56,120 nt of DNA from Candidatus Electrothrix aarhusensis. GTDB taxonomy: Bacteria > Desulfobacterota > Desulfobulbia > Desulfobulbales > Desulfobulbaceae. The notes under the pieces were generated by a model. That model did not search any database. It had not been told where the DNA came from and was given only the letters and a program-made list of their open reading frames with translations. This document shows, in pieces, positions 36,547 through 48,200 of the stretch (the stretch's first letter is position 1; each line of letters starts with the position of its first letter). The DNA lies in assembly GCA_004028505.1 (NCBI GenBank), contig MTKO01000066.1:1-56120 (forward strand), written 5' to 3'. The translations under genes and the position numbers were made by a program.

Positions 36547-37658
36547 GCAGGATCAGCTGGAGAAGCATCTACAATACAACGCACAATTGTATTGTCCCAA
36601 TCAAATCGTAAATGCTTACCTGCGAATTTTTGCTCTTCGGCAATTTGGTGCAGCTGACTTTCGGGATTATCAACGATTGCCTCTAATTTTTCTTTCCATG
36701 CCTTCTCATCAGAAAGAGGAAGCAAAGAGGCTTGCGGTAATATTTCCCTATGCTCAGGAATATCACTGGCAATAACCGGAGTTTCTGTTGCCAGAGCCTC
36801 CAAGACCGCATTGGGAGCCCCTTCATGCAGGGAAGGCATGAGCAGAAGGTCAATTTCGGGCCAAATTTGTTCCGACTGCACCCAGCCTTTGAACAGAACT
36901 CGATTCGAAATATTTTCTTGTTCCACCAAATCTCTCAGAATCTTCTCGTCTGGACCAGTGCCGTAAAGATAAAGCAGAATTTGCCCAGCTCTCATTTTTT
37001 TGAATACATTAAGGAGGAAACACTGATTTTTTCCAGGATCGATCATGCCGACGCAAGCTGTTCGGAGGGGAAAATGAAAAGAGGCATTTCTGTAGACCAC
37101 CGTATAACACGAAGGGATATCATTACGAAGAATTCCACATTTTGTCGCTCGAAAAAATAGATGTCGATCATTAATCCTGTTTATTAAAGATTTCGAGACA
37201 CCATACATTACAGTTCCAGCAATTCCTACTCCTTCAAAAAACAGTTCAAGCCTGATAAGAGACCTTGATTTTCCTGTTGTTTGATATTTTTTAAGTGTAT
37301 CTCCTCGTAAGAAAAGAGTTAAGGGGAGATCTTTTATCAATCTAACTGGCTGCAATAACAAGGAATATGTGTATCCGAAAGCGAATAAATGCTTCACTCG
37401 ATACTTGACCCCAATAAAGATAAGAAAGAGGGGTGCGATCAGATGAAAGACAGCCCAGAAGACATATCCTGAAGTTTTTGTCTCAGGCCAGGGGAAGCGA
37501 TGGAAATGGCAATTTGGATGTTCGATAGGAAAAGAAACAACTGCAAGATAATGAACTGTATGCCCGCGATCAAGCAGCGCGTTGATCCCACGAAAGAGCC
37601 GTTTACAAAAACCGCCAGGTTTGGGTCGATAATAACAGGTTAAAATGCAGGAGGGCAT
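36543..37658 (-). CDS. GT4-family glycosyltransferase
   Basis: 371 residues with a GT-B fold. The N-terminal domain shows ILTCYYRPKPGGFCKRLFRGINALLDRGH and a membrane-associated segment (FWAVFHLIAPLFLIFIG). The donor-binding half shows CVGMIDPGKNQCFLLNVFKKM, YGTGPDEKIL, VLFKGWV and PSLHEGAPNAVLEALATETPVIASDIPEH, the E-x7-E signature region. It converges with the sugar-phosphate transferase, overlapping 4 bp at the stops, so it belongs to the same glycan locus but a separate transcript. Confidence 0.88.
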   Translation of the reverse strand: MPSCILTCYYRPKPGGFCKRLFRGINALLDRGHTVHYLAVVSFPIEHPNCHFHRFPWPETKTSGYVFWAVFHLIAPLFLIFIGVKYRVKHLFAFGYTYSLLLQPVRLIKDLPLTLFLRGDTLKKYQTTGKSRSLIRLELFFEGVGIAGTVMYGVSKSLINRINDRHLFFRATKCGILRNDIPSCYTVVYRNASFHFPLRTACVGMIDPGKNQCFLLNVFKKMRAGQILLYLYGTGPDEKILRDLVEQENISNRVLFKGWVQSEQIWPEIDLLLMPSLHEGAPNAVLEALATETPVIASDIPEHREILPQASLLPLSDEKAWKEKLEAIVDNPESQLHQIAEEQKFAGKHLRFDWDNTIVRCIVDASPADPA

Positions 37659-37815
37659 AGGATATCAGGGGTAAATCGAATGCAGTAAATTTTTTAGTGA
37701 AATTTAATAAAACATATACAATGTCGCATAATATATATTATGTTAAATTTCTACACTATAAAATCGCATAACAATCTGTTATCATTCAAATTCATATAAA
37801 ACACCTGGTTTTTTC

Positions 37816-38553
37816 CTATTTTGACACGCTTTTCCACTCGTCATCAATAAGCAATTCATGAGGCTTAAACCCTGTCTTGTACTGCATCCCTTTGACCTTA
37901 TTAATCCAATATCCAAGATAAAGATAACTGATCCCGTGACGCTGGCAGAATTCTATCAGATAAAGAATATTGAGCGTACCCGGACTCCGATCGCCCTGGT
38001 CCGGATCAAAATAAAAATAAACGGCATTAAGCCAGTCATCGGAACAGTCAACAATTGCCACACCTAATAATTTATCAGCCACTCGATAACGAATTTCGAA
38101 ACATTTTGTCATCGAGGTAATAAAAAAACCGCTGTAGTAGCTTTCTGCATTGGCTCGACCGTCAGGAAAACGCTTTTGGAGAAAACGATCAAGCAAAGTA
38201 AGATTTTCAGCAGACGTTGTCAATGGTGCCAAGCCTACGCTGATATCTCGGTTTTTTGCCCATACCCGCCTCTGGTTTCGATTTGGGGCAAATTTCTCCA
38301 GATTCAAGCGAATGGGTATACATTCCTGACAGCCCGGACAACGCATGGAATACAAGCAATTTCCGTTCCTTCGGTACCCGTTACGAAAGAAAAAATCCAT
38401 AGTAGCATCTGGTAGTGAGCCGAAAAACGCTTGATGATAGACAGCGTGCTGAGGCATCCCATAGGGACATTCAGATGTTATATCAACAAAATACTGTTCT
38501 AACGAATTCTTGATCCCATCTTCCTTCTGTTTATTTAACTCATTTACAGTCAT
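37816..38553 (-). CDS. bpt: Aspartate/glutamate leucyltransferase (ATE family)
   Basis: N-end-rule transferase of 245 residues that adds leucine (or arginine) from aminoacyl-tRNA to proteins starting with Asp or Glu, tagging them for ClpSAP. The ATE N-domain cysteines appear in ECPYGM and RCPGCQECIPIR (about 27, 72-78). The strongly conserved YRRNGNCLYSMRCPGC and FAPNRNQRRVW follow, with YLYLGYWI and MQYKTGFKP at the C-terminus. It stands between the GT4 gene and gdhA. Confidence 0.9.
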   Translation of the reverse strand: MTVNELNKQKEDGIKNSLEQYFVDITSECPYGMPQHAVYHQAFFGSLPDATMDFFFRNGYRRNGNCLYSMRCPGCQECIPIRLNLEKFAPNRNQRRVWAKNRDISVGLAPLTTSAENLTLLDRFLQKRFPDGRANAESYYSGFFITSMTKCFEIRYRVADKLLGVAIVDCSDDWLNAVYFYFDPDQGDRSPGTLNILYLIEFCQRHGISYLYLGYWINKVKGMQYKTGFKPHELLIDDEWKSVSK

Positions 38554-38605
38554 ATTACTTCATGAGCCCTATCTTATTAATGGCATATTTTGTATTTTTT
38601 AAATT

Positions 38606-40001
<1,396 letters not shown>

Positions 40002-40030
40002 TCATTGTTTTTGATACAAGGTAAAAAATC

Positions 40031-40064
40031 AAACCGGTTCTGCCTCAAAAGACAGAACCGGTGC
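40031..40064 (-). terminator. Intrinsic terminator of the lipoprotein gene
   Basis: A 10-bp stem, accggttctg with cagaaccggt, and a ten-base loop. On the minus strand it is followed by TTTGATTTTTT. It lies about 70 bp after the lipoprotein stop and upstream of gdhA, so the two are separate transcripts. Confidence 0.8.
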
Positions 40065-40130
40065 CTGAGAATGATTAAAAACCCATTCCACTCGTCTCTA
40101 AAGGAATTAAGGAAGAGAGGGGTGTGATGG

Positions 40131-41930
40131 TTACTCTGTTGCCATCATATTAGCCTTCACTTCAATGCCGCGATCTGTTACGTCCATATTCATCCGAACA
40201 CGCATCTTTGCATTCTTCATATTATCAAAAATAGCCTTAATTTCATCCTGTTGCGCATCAGGAGTGTCCAGATTGGTAAGGGTATCACCGATCAGCCCGT
40301 AATACTTGCCGTAATCAATGTCAGCAGCCATAAGGCCTTGCGATTCTTCCAAGGTTTCCGTACGTAGTCCCTGAGCCAGAGCTTGGGATTTTTCTCCGGA
40401 ATACACCGTCAGATGAGAGCCATTAATTGCCGCCATAACAGGAAAGGAGAGCGGGATAGGCAAAGGCAGCTGAACCGGCGTACCGTCAGCTGATAATTGC
40501 AGTTGCGCAAGTGGCGGAAAAAAAGCACCGATCGTCTGTACCAAGGCTGTCGGATTTTTGACAGCCAAGCTTATCAGGGCGTCAATGCTCTTAGGCATAG
40601 GCGTTCCACCGGCTTCTGTTTTTTCTAACTCCAATGACATCAAGGAAAAAGCCAGCCCCTGCACGCCAGGAGCCATTCCTGTCATCAGAGCAAGAGTTGC
40701 CGGTTGCTGCGACTTTGCATCATTCTGCATTTTTTGCAAAAAGGAGCAACTGTACTGCTTCTGAGTAAGAGCTGTCCAACGTGCCATAAAAAAAGGAGCG
40801 ATTTTTTCTAAGTTGAAACCCAACCCTGCGGCTACAACTGGGGTTTCAGCAGAATTGCCCACATATTGGGGAACAACCCCACGAATGGATTGCAGGCTGT
40901 CCAGGAATGCCTTGTCTTTATTTTCAACCACCATCAAGGAATCAATACGGGTCGAGGGAGCTGCTAGTTCCAACGCCGTGTAACCAAACACGGTTCGGGG
41001 CCAGTTGTTGCCGATCTCTGTTAAGTCGTTACGGCATCCTTCTGTCTGTAATTCTTTGAATAACTCAGATACCCCAGACAGTTCACTAGGACCCTGCAAT
41101 TGCGGGACAACCTGCTGAATCATCTTGGCAATACTGTTTCCTTCTTTGGTGGTCAGGCCGGTAATCAATTGCTGCTGATCAATATAACCGATGAAAGAGG
41201 GGTGCAATTTGTACTGTTTCTGCAAGGCCTCAACTTGTCCGCTTTCAGCCAAGCTCTTTTCAGGCTTCTGTTGCCCCAGAGCGATGGCAAGGGTCTGTTC
41301 GCTGTCAACGCCGAGATCCAGCATGAACACAGCGTGTTTGCGCTCGTTGTCTACCCCTATGATCAGGTCAATGGACGGGTCTTTTTCATTCAGCGCATAA
41401 CGGCGGTAGGTCGCCTTGCCCAAGGTCTCGGGCTTGCTGGCAATCTGTGCTTTTATCTCCAACTCATCAATTTTTTTATTAAAGATCTGGGTATCTTTCA
41501 AGCTGATGCGCAGCAGTACCGGGGCCAAGCCAATGGTGTAGCTGCTAAGAAAAGGCTTGTCTTCCACACCCCATTTTGCTAACTCCTCTCCTGGAGAGAG
41601 CATTATTGCATAATAATCAAGCCAAATCTGGGCTGCCATACGTTGGCCCGCAATTTTTTTGTCCTCTACAAGAGGAAGCATACTGTTAGGATCAAGCCCT
41701 TTCAGCACATTGAAACTCTCAGAGCTCCATTGCAAAACGTCCTTCAATGGAAACGCTTCTAAGCCACCTGAGAAAAAAATTGTATCTGCTGGCACCACAT
41801 TGAGCATAGTCACCAGTTTCGGCGGCTCAGGTTTCGGTTTTTGCTGTACCTCTTTTTCCTTCTTGTCACAGGCAAAGAGCAGCAAGGACACTAGAATAAG
41901 TACCAGCGCATTTTTCTTTGTCAATTTCAT
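40131..41930 (-). CDS. Large lipoprotein of unknown function (DUF3352-like)
   Basis: About 599 residues from ATG 41930, chosen because AGGA lies five bases upstream. A lipoprotein signal ends in the lipobox LLLFAC, followed by a charged, proline-rich linker (KKEKEVQQKPKPEPPK). The mature body repeats a pattern seen in DUF3352-type proteins: VPADTIFFSGGLEAFP near the start, then alternating beta-rich stretches and helices. No catalytic motif is visible. Likely outer-membrane or periplasmic-facing; function unknown. Monocistronic with a good terminator. Confidence 0.75.
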   Translation of the reverse strand: MKLTKKNALVLILVSLLLFACDKKEKEVQQKPKPEPPKLVTMLNVVPADTIFFSGGLEAFPLKDVLQWSSESFNVLKGLDPNSMLPLVEDKKIAGQRMAAQIWLDYYAIMLSPGEELAKWGVEDKPFLSSYTIGLAPVLLRISLKDTQIFNKKIDELEIKAQIASKPETLGKATYRRYALNEKDPSIDLIIGVDNERKHAVFMLDLGVDSEQTLAIALGQQKPEKSLAESGQVEALQKQYKLHPSFIGYIDQQQLITGLTTKEGNSIAKMIQQVVPQLQGPSELSGVSELFKELQTEGCRNDLTEIGNNWPRTVFGYTALELAAPSTRIDSLMVVENKDKAFLDSLQSIRGVVPQYVGNSAETPVVAAGLGFNLEKIAPFFMARWTALTQKQYSCSFLQKMQNDAKSQQPATLALMTGMAPGVQGLAFSLMSLELEKTEAGGTPMPKSIDALISLAVKNPTALVQTIGAFFPPLAQLQLSADGTPVQLPLPIPLSFPVMAAINGSHLTVYSGEKSQALAQGLRTETLEESQGLMAADIDYGKYYGLIGDTLTNLDTPDAQQDEIKAIFDNMKNAKMRVRMNMDVTDRGIEVKANMMATE

Positions 41931-42190
41931 CATGTTCCTTTCAGTTATGGGCGGACAGCGGGCTGGATACCTCGACCGCTCCGTTGGCAGCGCAAGCTGT
42001 AAAAAAGTTATTGGCAATAATCATATTGTTAATAAGCAAAAATGTCACTACAAATCAAACCGAACACTCCAGCCGCTTTAAATAATACCTTTAAATACCG
42101 GAGGGTTGACTTTGCGAGCGTGAGGCCAGAGGCAAAACAATAAACATCAAAGCACATCAAAGTTGCTAAAAAAGTAGGCAAACTCTTTTT

Positions 42191-43129
42191 TTATACTGTT
42201 TGACAGCTTTGCAGTAAGAAGCTTAAGGTTCCGGTTGAGCTCTCCATAACAGCCTCCATGCCGACAGGTAAGGCCACATTGCCTTGCTGATGACCAATCG
42301 GGAGCCCACCCCAAATTGGATATGCTCCCCCTTGGGTCAGTTCTAATACGCGGTTCCAGACCTGTTCGTTCAAGCGGATCATTTCCAGACGGTCATAATG
42401 ACCAGGATCAAAAACACCGAGAACCAAACCGGCAAGATTGTCCAGCAGGCCGCAACAGGCAAGATGAGTGAGCATACGGTCTAATGTATAAAGCGGCTCG
42501 CCGGTATCTTCAAGAAAAAGGATACGACCGGACACCTGCGGTTGCCAGGGCGTGCCGATCAAATGGGTGAGCGTGGTCAGGTTTCCGCCAGCAAGCCTGC
42601 CCTGCCCTGTTCCTGAGCGCAGGATTTCAAAATCCTTGGTCGGGGCAAGCGGTCGAAATTCACCGCTCAAGGCCTCCTTGAAACGCTGGAAAGAAAACTG
42701 GTCAGTATTTGCCAAGGTGGTAACCATAGGCCCGTGCAGGGTGACCATGTTGGTTGCTGCAAAAATACCATTGAGCAGAACCGTCAGATCACTGAACCCA
42801 ATCAGCCATTTAGGTCGAGAGCGGAGCAGATCCGGATTCAACCTCCCTATGATGCGCAGGCAACCGTATCCGCCCCTGGCCGAGATCAGGGCTTTGACCT
42901 CTTCGTCGTTCCAGAGTCGGTAAAATCCCTGGATACGTTGTTCGTCATCTGCTGCAAGATAGTCAGGGCCGCTGTTGTCAGGATGATAATGACGGACACG
43001 GAGGTTCAAGTTTCTCAGGATTTGGAGACCTTTCTCCAATCTTGCTTGATCTCGTACCGGGCCAGCTGGATAAATTACGCCGACAGTATCTCCGGGGTAA
43101 AGACGCGGAGGGAGGACGGGGGGAGACAT
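42191..43129 (-). CDS. ldcA: LD-carboxypeptidase (peptidase S66)
   Basis: 312 residues of the muramoyltetrapeptide carboxypeptidase family, which removes the terminal D-alanine from tetrapeptides in cell-wall recycling. Features: GVIYPAGPVRD at the N-terminus, the nucleophile segment ISARGGYGCLRII (family GGYGxxR; the serine is expected in GxS and appears as GGYGC, near residue 90), LIGFSDLT, HGPM, and the C-terminal Glu and His regions around FLEDTGEP and PIGHQQGNVALPVG. Stand-alone gene upstream of the rhodanese. Confidence 0.88.
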   Translation of the reverse strand: MSPPVLPPRLYPGDTVGVIYPAGPVRDQARLEKGLQILRNLNLRVRHYHPDNSGPDYLAADDEQRIQGFYRLWNDEEVKALISARGGYGCLRIIGRLNPDLLRSRPKWLIGFSDLTVLLNGIFAATNMVTLHGPMVTTLANTDQFSFQRFKEALSGEFRPLAPTKDFEILRSGTGQGRLAGGNLTTLTHLIGTPWQPQVSGRILFLEDTGEPLYTLDRMLTHLACCGLLDNLAGLVLGVFDPGHYDRLEMIRLNEQVWNRVLELTQGGAYPIWGGLPIGHQQGNVALPVGMEAVMESSTGTLSFLLQSCQTV

Positions 43130-43212
43130 AGTTTTTTATGTTTATGATTTATTTTTAAAAACAAGGCAAAGGTGACCGAATGACGTTCAACCGGCCATAA
43201 AAAATCATCCTA

Positions 43213-43242
43213 CTTCTCTCTCCTATTTTTTTGAGAGAGAAG
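43213..43242 (-). terminator. Hairpin terminator overlapping the rhodanese stop
   Basis: On the minus strand CTTCTCTCTC and GAGAGAGAAG pair around an A-rich loop containing the TAG stop codon. They are followed by TAGGATGATTTTTT. The stop codon inside the hairpin is unusual but common in compact genomes. Confidence 0.65.
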
Positions 43243-43714
43243 CACCCTCCGTGGGACCGTAAGCCGCGCTCAACTCCTGAAATCCTCCTTTGAGGATATA
43301 GACATTGTCAAACCCGATATGACGCAGGGCTGTCCCCGCTACTGTGGCTCGCGCACCGGACTTGCAGATAATTACGACCATTTTATCTGTCGGAATACGT
43401 TGTATATTTTCCTCTTTAAATAGCTCGTTCAGCGGAATAGCCATACTGCCAGGCATGGTGATACCTAGCATTGCCACTTCCCCGGAGGTCCGCACGTCAA
43501 GAGCCACGTATTCTTTACCAGCCTGAAGGTTTTTGATAAAGCCTTCAGGGTTAATAAAGTGCAACTCCTTGCCCACCTTAACACCCTCTGCCGGGGCAAA
43601 CAGTTTTGCATAGCTTTGAGCCATTTCGGCATCATACGACCATGCGGTAGAAGCAACACTCATGCATAATCCTATTGCAGCTATTGCAGCAACCATAAAT
43701 TTTACTTTCTTCAT
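43223..43714 (-). CDS. Exported rhodanese-domain protein (Cys form)
   Basis: 163 residues with a signal peptide (MKKVKFMVAAIAAIGLCMSVASTAWS), an N-terminal extension and one rhodanese domain: YVALDVRTSGEVAMLGI, then the active-site loop VVIICKSGARA with the catalytic Cys (about 117), and NVYILKGGF near the end. A periplasmic sulfurtransferase handling persulfide or thiosulfate is the family expectation. Unlike the rhodanese at 26632 it uses Cys and a standard CxxGxR loop. SD GGAGG upstream of ATG 43714. Confidence 0.87.
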   Translation of the reverse strand: MKKVKFMVAAIAAIGLCMSVASTAWSYDAEMAQSYAKLFAPAEGVKVGKELHFINPEGFIKNLQAGKEYVALDVRTSGEVAMLGITMPGSMAIPLNELFKEENIQRIPTDKMVVIICKSGARATVAGTALRHIGFDNVYILKGGFQELSAAYGPTEGASLSKK

Positions 43715-43818
43715 CGATTATACCTCCGATTGCTCCAACATAAAAAAGCCAGAAAGACAGTGGAGCTTGCTGTTTTTCTGGGAAATAATAATCCAATAAT
43801 CCAACTTCTACATGCCAG

Positions 43819-44799
43819 CTACACAGCGTGGGAAGAAGCCAGCAACATCCTCTGCACAGCCTGGAGATCCTTCCAAGTGGCCTGTTTCATTTCCGGGTGC
43901 TGCAAGAGTAAACGAGGATGGTATGTAGGCATAATTTTTATTACATTACCTTGCGGAGAGCGATAAGAGCGAAATCTCCCCCGCAGTCGGGCCAATGGTG
44001 CCTTGGTTTTGAGCAGGGCCCGAGTGACTGAATCGCCCATAGCACAAATCAACTGTGGACGAATGATCTGTATCTCCTTTTCCAGGTGGGGAAAACAGGA
44101 TTTTTCCATTAAGGACCCCAATTGCACAGGCCCTGGCTGCGGGCATTTTATCGCATTGGTGACATAGACCGATCTTTGATCAAGCCCGATGGCCTGCATC
44201 ATCCTCCAAAGCATCGCATCCTCTTCTTTGCCCCAAACTTGGCCCTTCTCTGATAGAGTACCTATAAAGCAGTCACCTACCACTAACAAAAGAGGGGTCG
44301 GGCTCCCCTGCCCTAAGACGACATTTGAAGGAACATTTGAATGAACGACACTCGAAGCAGCATTTCCGGTACAGCATCGGCAATGAGTCAACTCCTGATT
44401 GAGTGCCTTCAGCTGTTGCTGGACCGTTTCGGCTGTGGGCCTTGCAGTGGTTTGCGGACCTTTTTGTTCAGGCGGTCTGTAAGAACGAGTAGGTTTTTCA
44501 GCTTGATGCGCCGCCCCGGCAGGCTGCTGGGGCGGCTGCTCGGAATATTGCCCCCTGCCCTGCTCTCTAAACGGCTCTTCCATAGCAGGTGCTGACGATC
44601 GCCTAGGTACCCGCTTAAGAAACTGTCGTAATTCGGGCGCAGCAGGATAGCCTGTAAGGCCCATTTCCTGATGAAAAGCAAGGAGATTGCGGACCTGTCC
44701 GGTCAACAAGGCCAGTGCTGCCGGATCAACTGCCGGATGAGTTTTTCCTGCTGTGTCTCTGCCCGATGATGGGGCTGGATCTTTTTTTTGGGCTGACAA
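43819..44799 (-). CDS. Uracil-DNA glycosylase, family 4-like
   Basis: 326 residues. The first 120 are proline- and glutamine-rich linker (PAPSSGRD, EQPPQQPAGAAHQ). The UDG domain follows: CRCC near 139 and KSC near 232 are candidate 4Fe-4S ligands. VVGDCFIGTLSEKGQVWGKEED corresponds to the GExPG..ED motif, though GEAPG has become GDCFI. TNAIKCPQP and PTYHPRLLL follow. It excises uracil from DNA. Start ATG 44799, divergent from fmdB. The altered first motif is worth noting. Confidence 0.8.
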   Translation of the reverse strand: MSAQKKDPAPSSGRDTAGKTHPAVDPAALALLTGQVRNLLAFHQEMGLTGYPAAPELRQFLKRVPRRSSAPAMEEPFREQGRGQYSEQPPQQPAGAAHQAEKPTRSYRPPEQKGPQTTARPTAETVQQQLKALNQELTHCRCCTGNAASSVVHSNVPSNVVLGQGSPTPLLLVVGDCFIGTLSEKGQVWGKEEDAMLWRMMQAIGLDQRSVYVTNAIKCPQPGPVQLGSLMEKSCFPHLEKEIQIIRPQLICAMGDSVTRALLKTKAPLARLRGRFRSYRSPQGNVIKIMPTYHPRLLLQHPEMKQATWKDLQAVQRMLLASSHAV

Positions 44800-44898
44800 A
44801 AGCTGCTCCAGTGCTTATCTCTATCTTTCAACCAAATAATATCGGCTGACTGCCGGAAAATATACTGTACTCAGTACACGCTTATCCAATCAACAGTA

Positions 44899-44904
44899 TA
44901 TAAT
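44899..44904 (+). promoter_or_regulatory. Candidate -10 box of the fmdB-like gene
   Basis: TATAAT, 19 bp before the start, within the divergent UDG/fmdB gap. GGAGAAGG (44913-44920) is the ribosome site. No convincing -35 hexamer lies 16-18 bp upstream. Confidence 0.35.
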
Positions 44905-44923
44905 TAATACATGGAGAAGGATC

Positions 44924-45139
44924 ATGCCCATCTATGAGTATGTCTGCAAAAAATGTACAAAGCATTTTGAGGTCCTCAGTACTTCATCCAATGATGCTGA
45001 AATTGTGAAATGCCCGGAATGCCAAAGCCTTGAGGTGAAAAAAACAATTTCTTCAGGTACTTTCCGGATGAGTTCCGGCGGATCGTCTCTCCCCTGCGGC
45101 CCGCCATCAGGTTGTCCATCCAACTCCGGTTTTTCCTGA
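44924..45139 (+). CDS. FmdB-type zinc-ribbon protein
   Basis: 71 residues with the zinc ribbon MPIYEYVCKKC...VKCPECQS, cysteines in CxxC pairs, then a Ser/Gly-rich tail with extra Cys (LPCGPPSGCPSN). The family (CxxC_CXXC_SSSS, FmdB) is regarded as a small regulatory or metal-handling protein. Strong ribosome site. A hairpin terminator follows. Function unknown. Confidence 0.88.
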   Translation: MPIYEYVCKKCTKHFEVLSTSSNDAEIVKCPECQSLEVKKTISSGTFRMSSGGSSLPCGPPSGCPSNSGFS

Positions 45140-45151
45140 GCTTAGGAAAAA

Positions 45152-45180
45152 GAGGGCCCGTGTGGCTCTCCGTATTTTTT
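45152..45180 (+). terminator. Intrinsic terminator of the fmdB-like gene
   Basis: gagggcc and ggctctc pair (one G-U) around a five-base loop. They are followed by CGTATTTTTTCTATTTTC, a good T-run on the plus strand, 12 bp after the stop. Confidence 0.7.
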
Positions 45181-45196
45181 CTATTTTCTATTTTCT

Positions 45197-45226
45197 AGCA
45201 AGGGCACGGCATGCCGTGCCCTTGCT
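45197..45226. repeat. Perfect 30-bp palindrome at the kinase stop
   Basis: agcaagggcacggca and its exact complement. It overlaps the last base pairs of the kinase TAG stop. The core ggcacgg...ccgtgcc is shared with the palindrome at 50921. It likely ends the kinase mRNA, but there is no T-run. Confidence 0.6.
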
Positions 45227-48200
45227 ATTGCTCTGAGGAGGGATCGCTCTGAGGGGCAAGATACTCGCGCAACCTCTTTTCTTCCTGCTCAAGCAGGCTG
45301 AATAACGAACGAACAGCATCAAGATCTCCTTTCCTGGCAGCGGACTCCATACGATATGCCGCCTCCCTCACCCGCTCTGCCGAAGCATTGGCGCACATGC
45401 CCTTAATTTTATGAGCACTACTCAGGATGCCTTTCAAATCTTTTTCATCCAGTACGGATTGTAACTCTTTGATATCTTGAGATAAGAAAACGGGGAGTTG
45501 GTGCATAAACTCGTCAATTCCCTCATCATATCCGCCCATACGCTCTACTAGAGCAGCCAGATCAAAAATCGGAAGAGGATCCAGGGAAATATCAGGTGAA
45601 CTTTCCTGTTCCCTATCTTCCTCTGCCGGACATTTTTTTGTTTTTCTCGGGATTTTGGTTTGTTCCTGACTGAGCTGTTGTTGAAGCACGGCAAAAAGTT
45701 GTTCCCGATTTACCGGTTTGGGGACATAATCGTTCATTCCCGCAGCAAAACATTTATCCCGGTCTTCTTTGGTGGCGTCGGCTGTCATGGCAATAATCGG
45801 AACATCAGGCCGCAGAACACCGGAGTTAGGATTGCGGATATATCGCGTCGTTTCAAAACCGTCCATTTCCGGCATCTGAATGTCCATAAGAACTAAATCG
45901 TACTTCTTTTTTCGCAGCATCTCAAGGGCCTGCACCCCGTTTTCTGCCACATCCGCATCCAGATCAATTTTTTTGAGAATGGACAGGGCCACATATTGAT
46001 TAACCTTATTATCTTCCACCAGCAGCAGATCGGATGCCGCAGGCAAAAAATTATGACAGCCTGTTTTTTCTTGTGTGCTTATAAAGGTCTCTTTGGATGC
46101 TTTTTGGATCGATACTGTACACCAAAATGTACTGCCCTTTCCCTGTTCGCTTGTCACCCCGACCTCACCATCCATGAGTTCACTTAATCGTCTACAGATT
46201 GCCAGTCCGAGACCTGTACCGCCGTACTTTCGGGAAGTCGAGGCATCAGCCTGAGAAAAAGAGTGAAAAAGTCGGTCCATTCTTTCCGCAGGAATGCCGA
46301 TGCCAGTATCATGTACACTCATTTTGAGCTGAAGACGCTCGTTATCCTCCTTCTGTGCAGCAATTCGCACTGTCACGCCCCCGCGCTCGGTAAATTTGAT
46401 GGCATTATTGAGAAAATTAATCAAAACTTGCTGAAGGCGGACCGAATCGCCCCGAAGAAAGGGATGAATATCTGCGCTGATTTCCAAATTGAGATATAAA
46501 CCCTTTTCTTCGGACTTGATACGCATGGGCTTGATAACTGTTTCCAGCAAATCACTGAGATCAAAGACGGTCCGCTCCAGTTCCAGCTTGCCCGCTTCGA
46601 TTTTGGAAAAATCAAGAATATCATTGATCAAAGAAAGGAGCAACTCGGAAGAATTCATAGAAATTTCAGCATACTTTCTCTGATTCTGATTCAACCGAGT
46701 TTCCAACAACAGGCGGGTCAGGTTGATAATTGCGTTCATAGGCGTTCGGATTTCATGACTCATAGTGGCGAGAAATTCCGACTTGGCCTTTGCCGCTGAT
46801 TCCGCCGCATCCCTAGCTCGACGTAACTCTATCTCTCTCCTCCGATCTGCCGTCACATCGCGGATAGATTCAATGGCAGCAACAATTTTTCCCTGCGTGT
46901 CCCTGAGTACTGAGGCATTACCAAGCAGACAGGCAGGTCTTCCTTGCAGGCCAACATGTGAATTTTCTGCTGTTATTTTGTCACCATCTACATAAATATT
47001 ACCATATAGCGACGAAAGTTCGAGCGTAGGCCGGCCTGCATAATTAATCAGAATCGGTTTCGGTTTCCCGTAAAACGGCACAGCATAGGCATAATCACCT
47101 TTTCCCAGCATTTCTTCAGCCGGAACTCCGGTCAGTTGTTCCATTGCCTTATTCCAAGCCAAAACAACTCCCTGTCGGTCAATAATCAGCACTGCTTCCG
47201 GAAAAAACTCAATAATACTGGAGAGAAGATATTCCTTTTCCCGCAAAGCCTCTTCGATTCGCCGCCGCCTCCTCACTTCCTTGATCATGTGCAACGTCCA
47301 GCAGCTGAACAGAAAGAGAATGAGACCAGCTACTGCCACTATCGTGAGCAGAAGATGATAATCAACGCGATGAGTATACTGAACAGAAATCCAGCGATGA
47401 TAGATGGCATCACGCTCGGGCTTGGAAACGGCACTCAGCCCTTTCTCTAAAATAGCTCGCAGAATGGGCTCATTTTTGGGAACAGCCAAGCGCAGATTAT
47501 AGGTATAAGGTGTTTCCCCGACCACCCGAATTTGGGTAAGACTGCTCTGTCCTATATAATAGCTTGTCGGCAGGAGAGCGCCGACAAAGGCAAAGGCTTT
47601 GCCCTTCGCCACCATGTGCAGGGCCTGCGTAGTTGTTTCCGCCAAAAGAAGATCAAACTGCGGATGATTTTGCAACATCCATTCCTGAATGGCATACCCT
47701 TCCACCACAGCCACTTTTTTCCGTCCAGAGCCTTCAGATCACCGAGGTAGGCTACATTGGCGGCGGAAAAAATAGCTACGGGCAGAGAGAGATAAGAGGA
47801 GGTGAAAAACAAATCTTTTTGCCGTTCACGGGTCTCGACCAAGGCTGGCAAGAGGAGGGCTTGACCGTTTTTGATCAACTGTTGAGCCTGTTTCCAGGAA
47901 TCAGCAGGAACCGGCTTGAAGCGAACACGCAGCACCTTTTCCAAAGAGTGCAAATAGTCACTGGAAATTCCTTGAGGATGATCGTTATCATCGGCAAATT
48001 CAACCGGGGCCCAGACTGGGTCAAAAGTAAAGGGAATGACCGGATGTGCAGTCAGCCATTGCTCTTCTTCAGGAGTGAAAGTCGGTTGAGGGATATCTGA
48101 ATTTCCCAGCCATTTTTTCCAGATATCCTGCTTGTCTTCTTCAGTGAGGGAGAGATATACCTTATCCAAAAGAGATTGAAGAAGAGGTACATCTTGGCAT

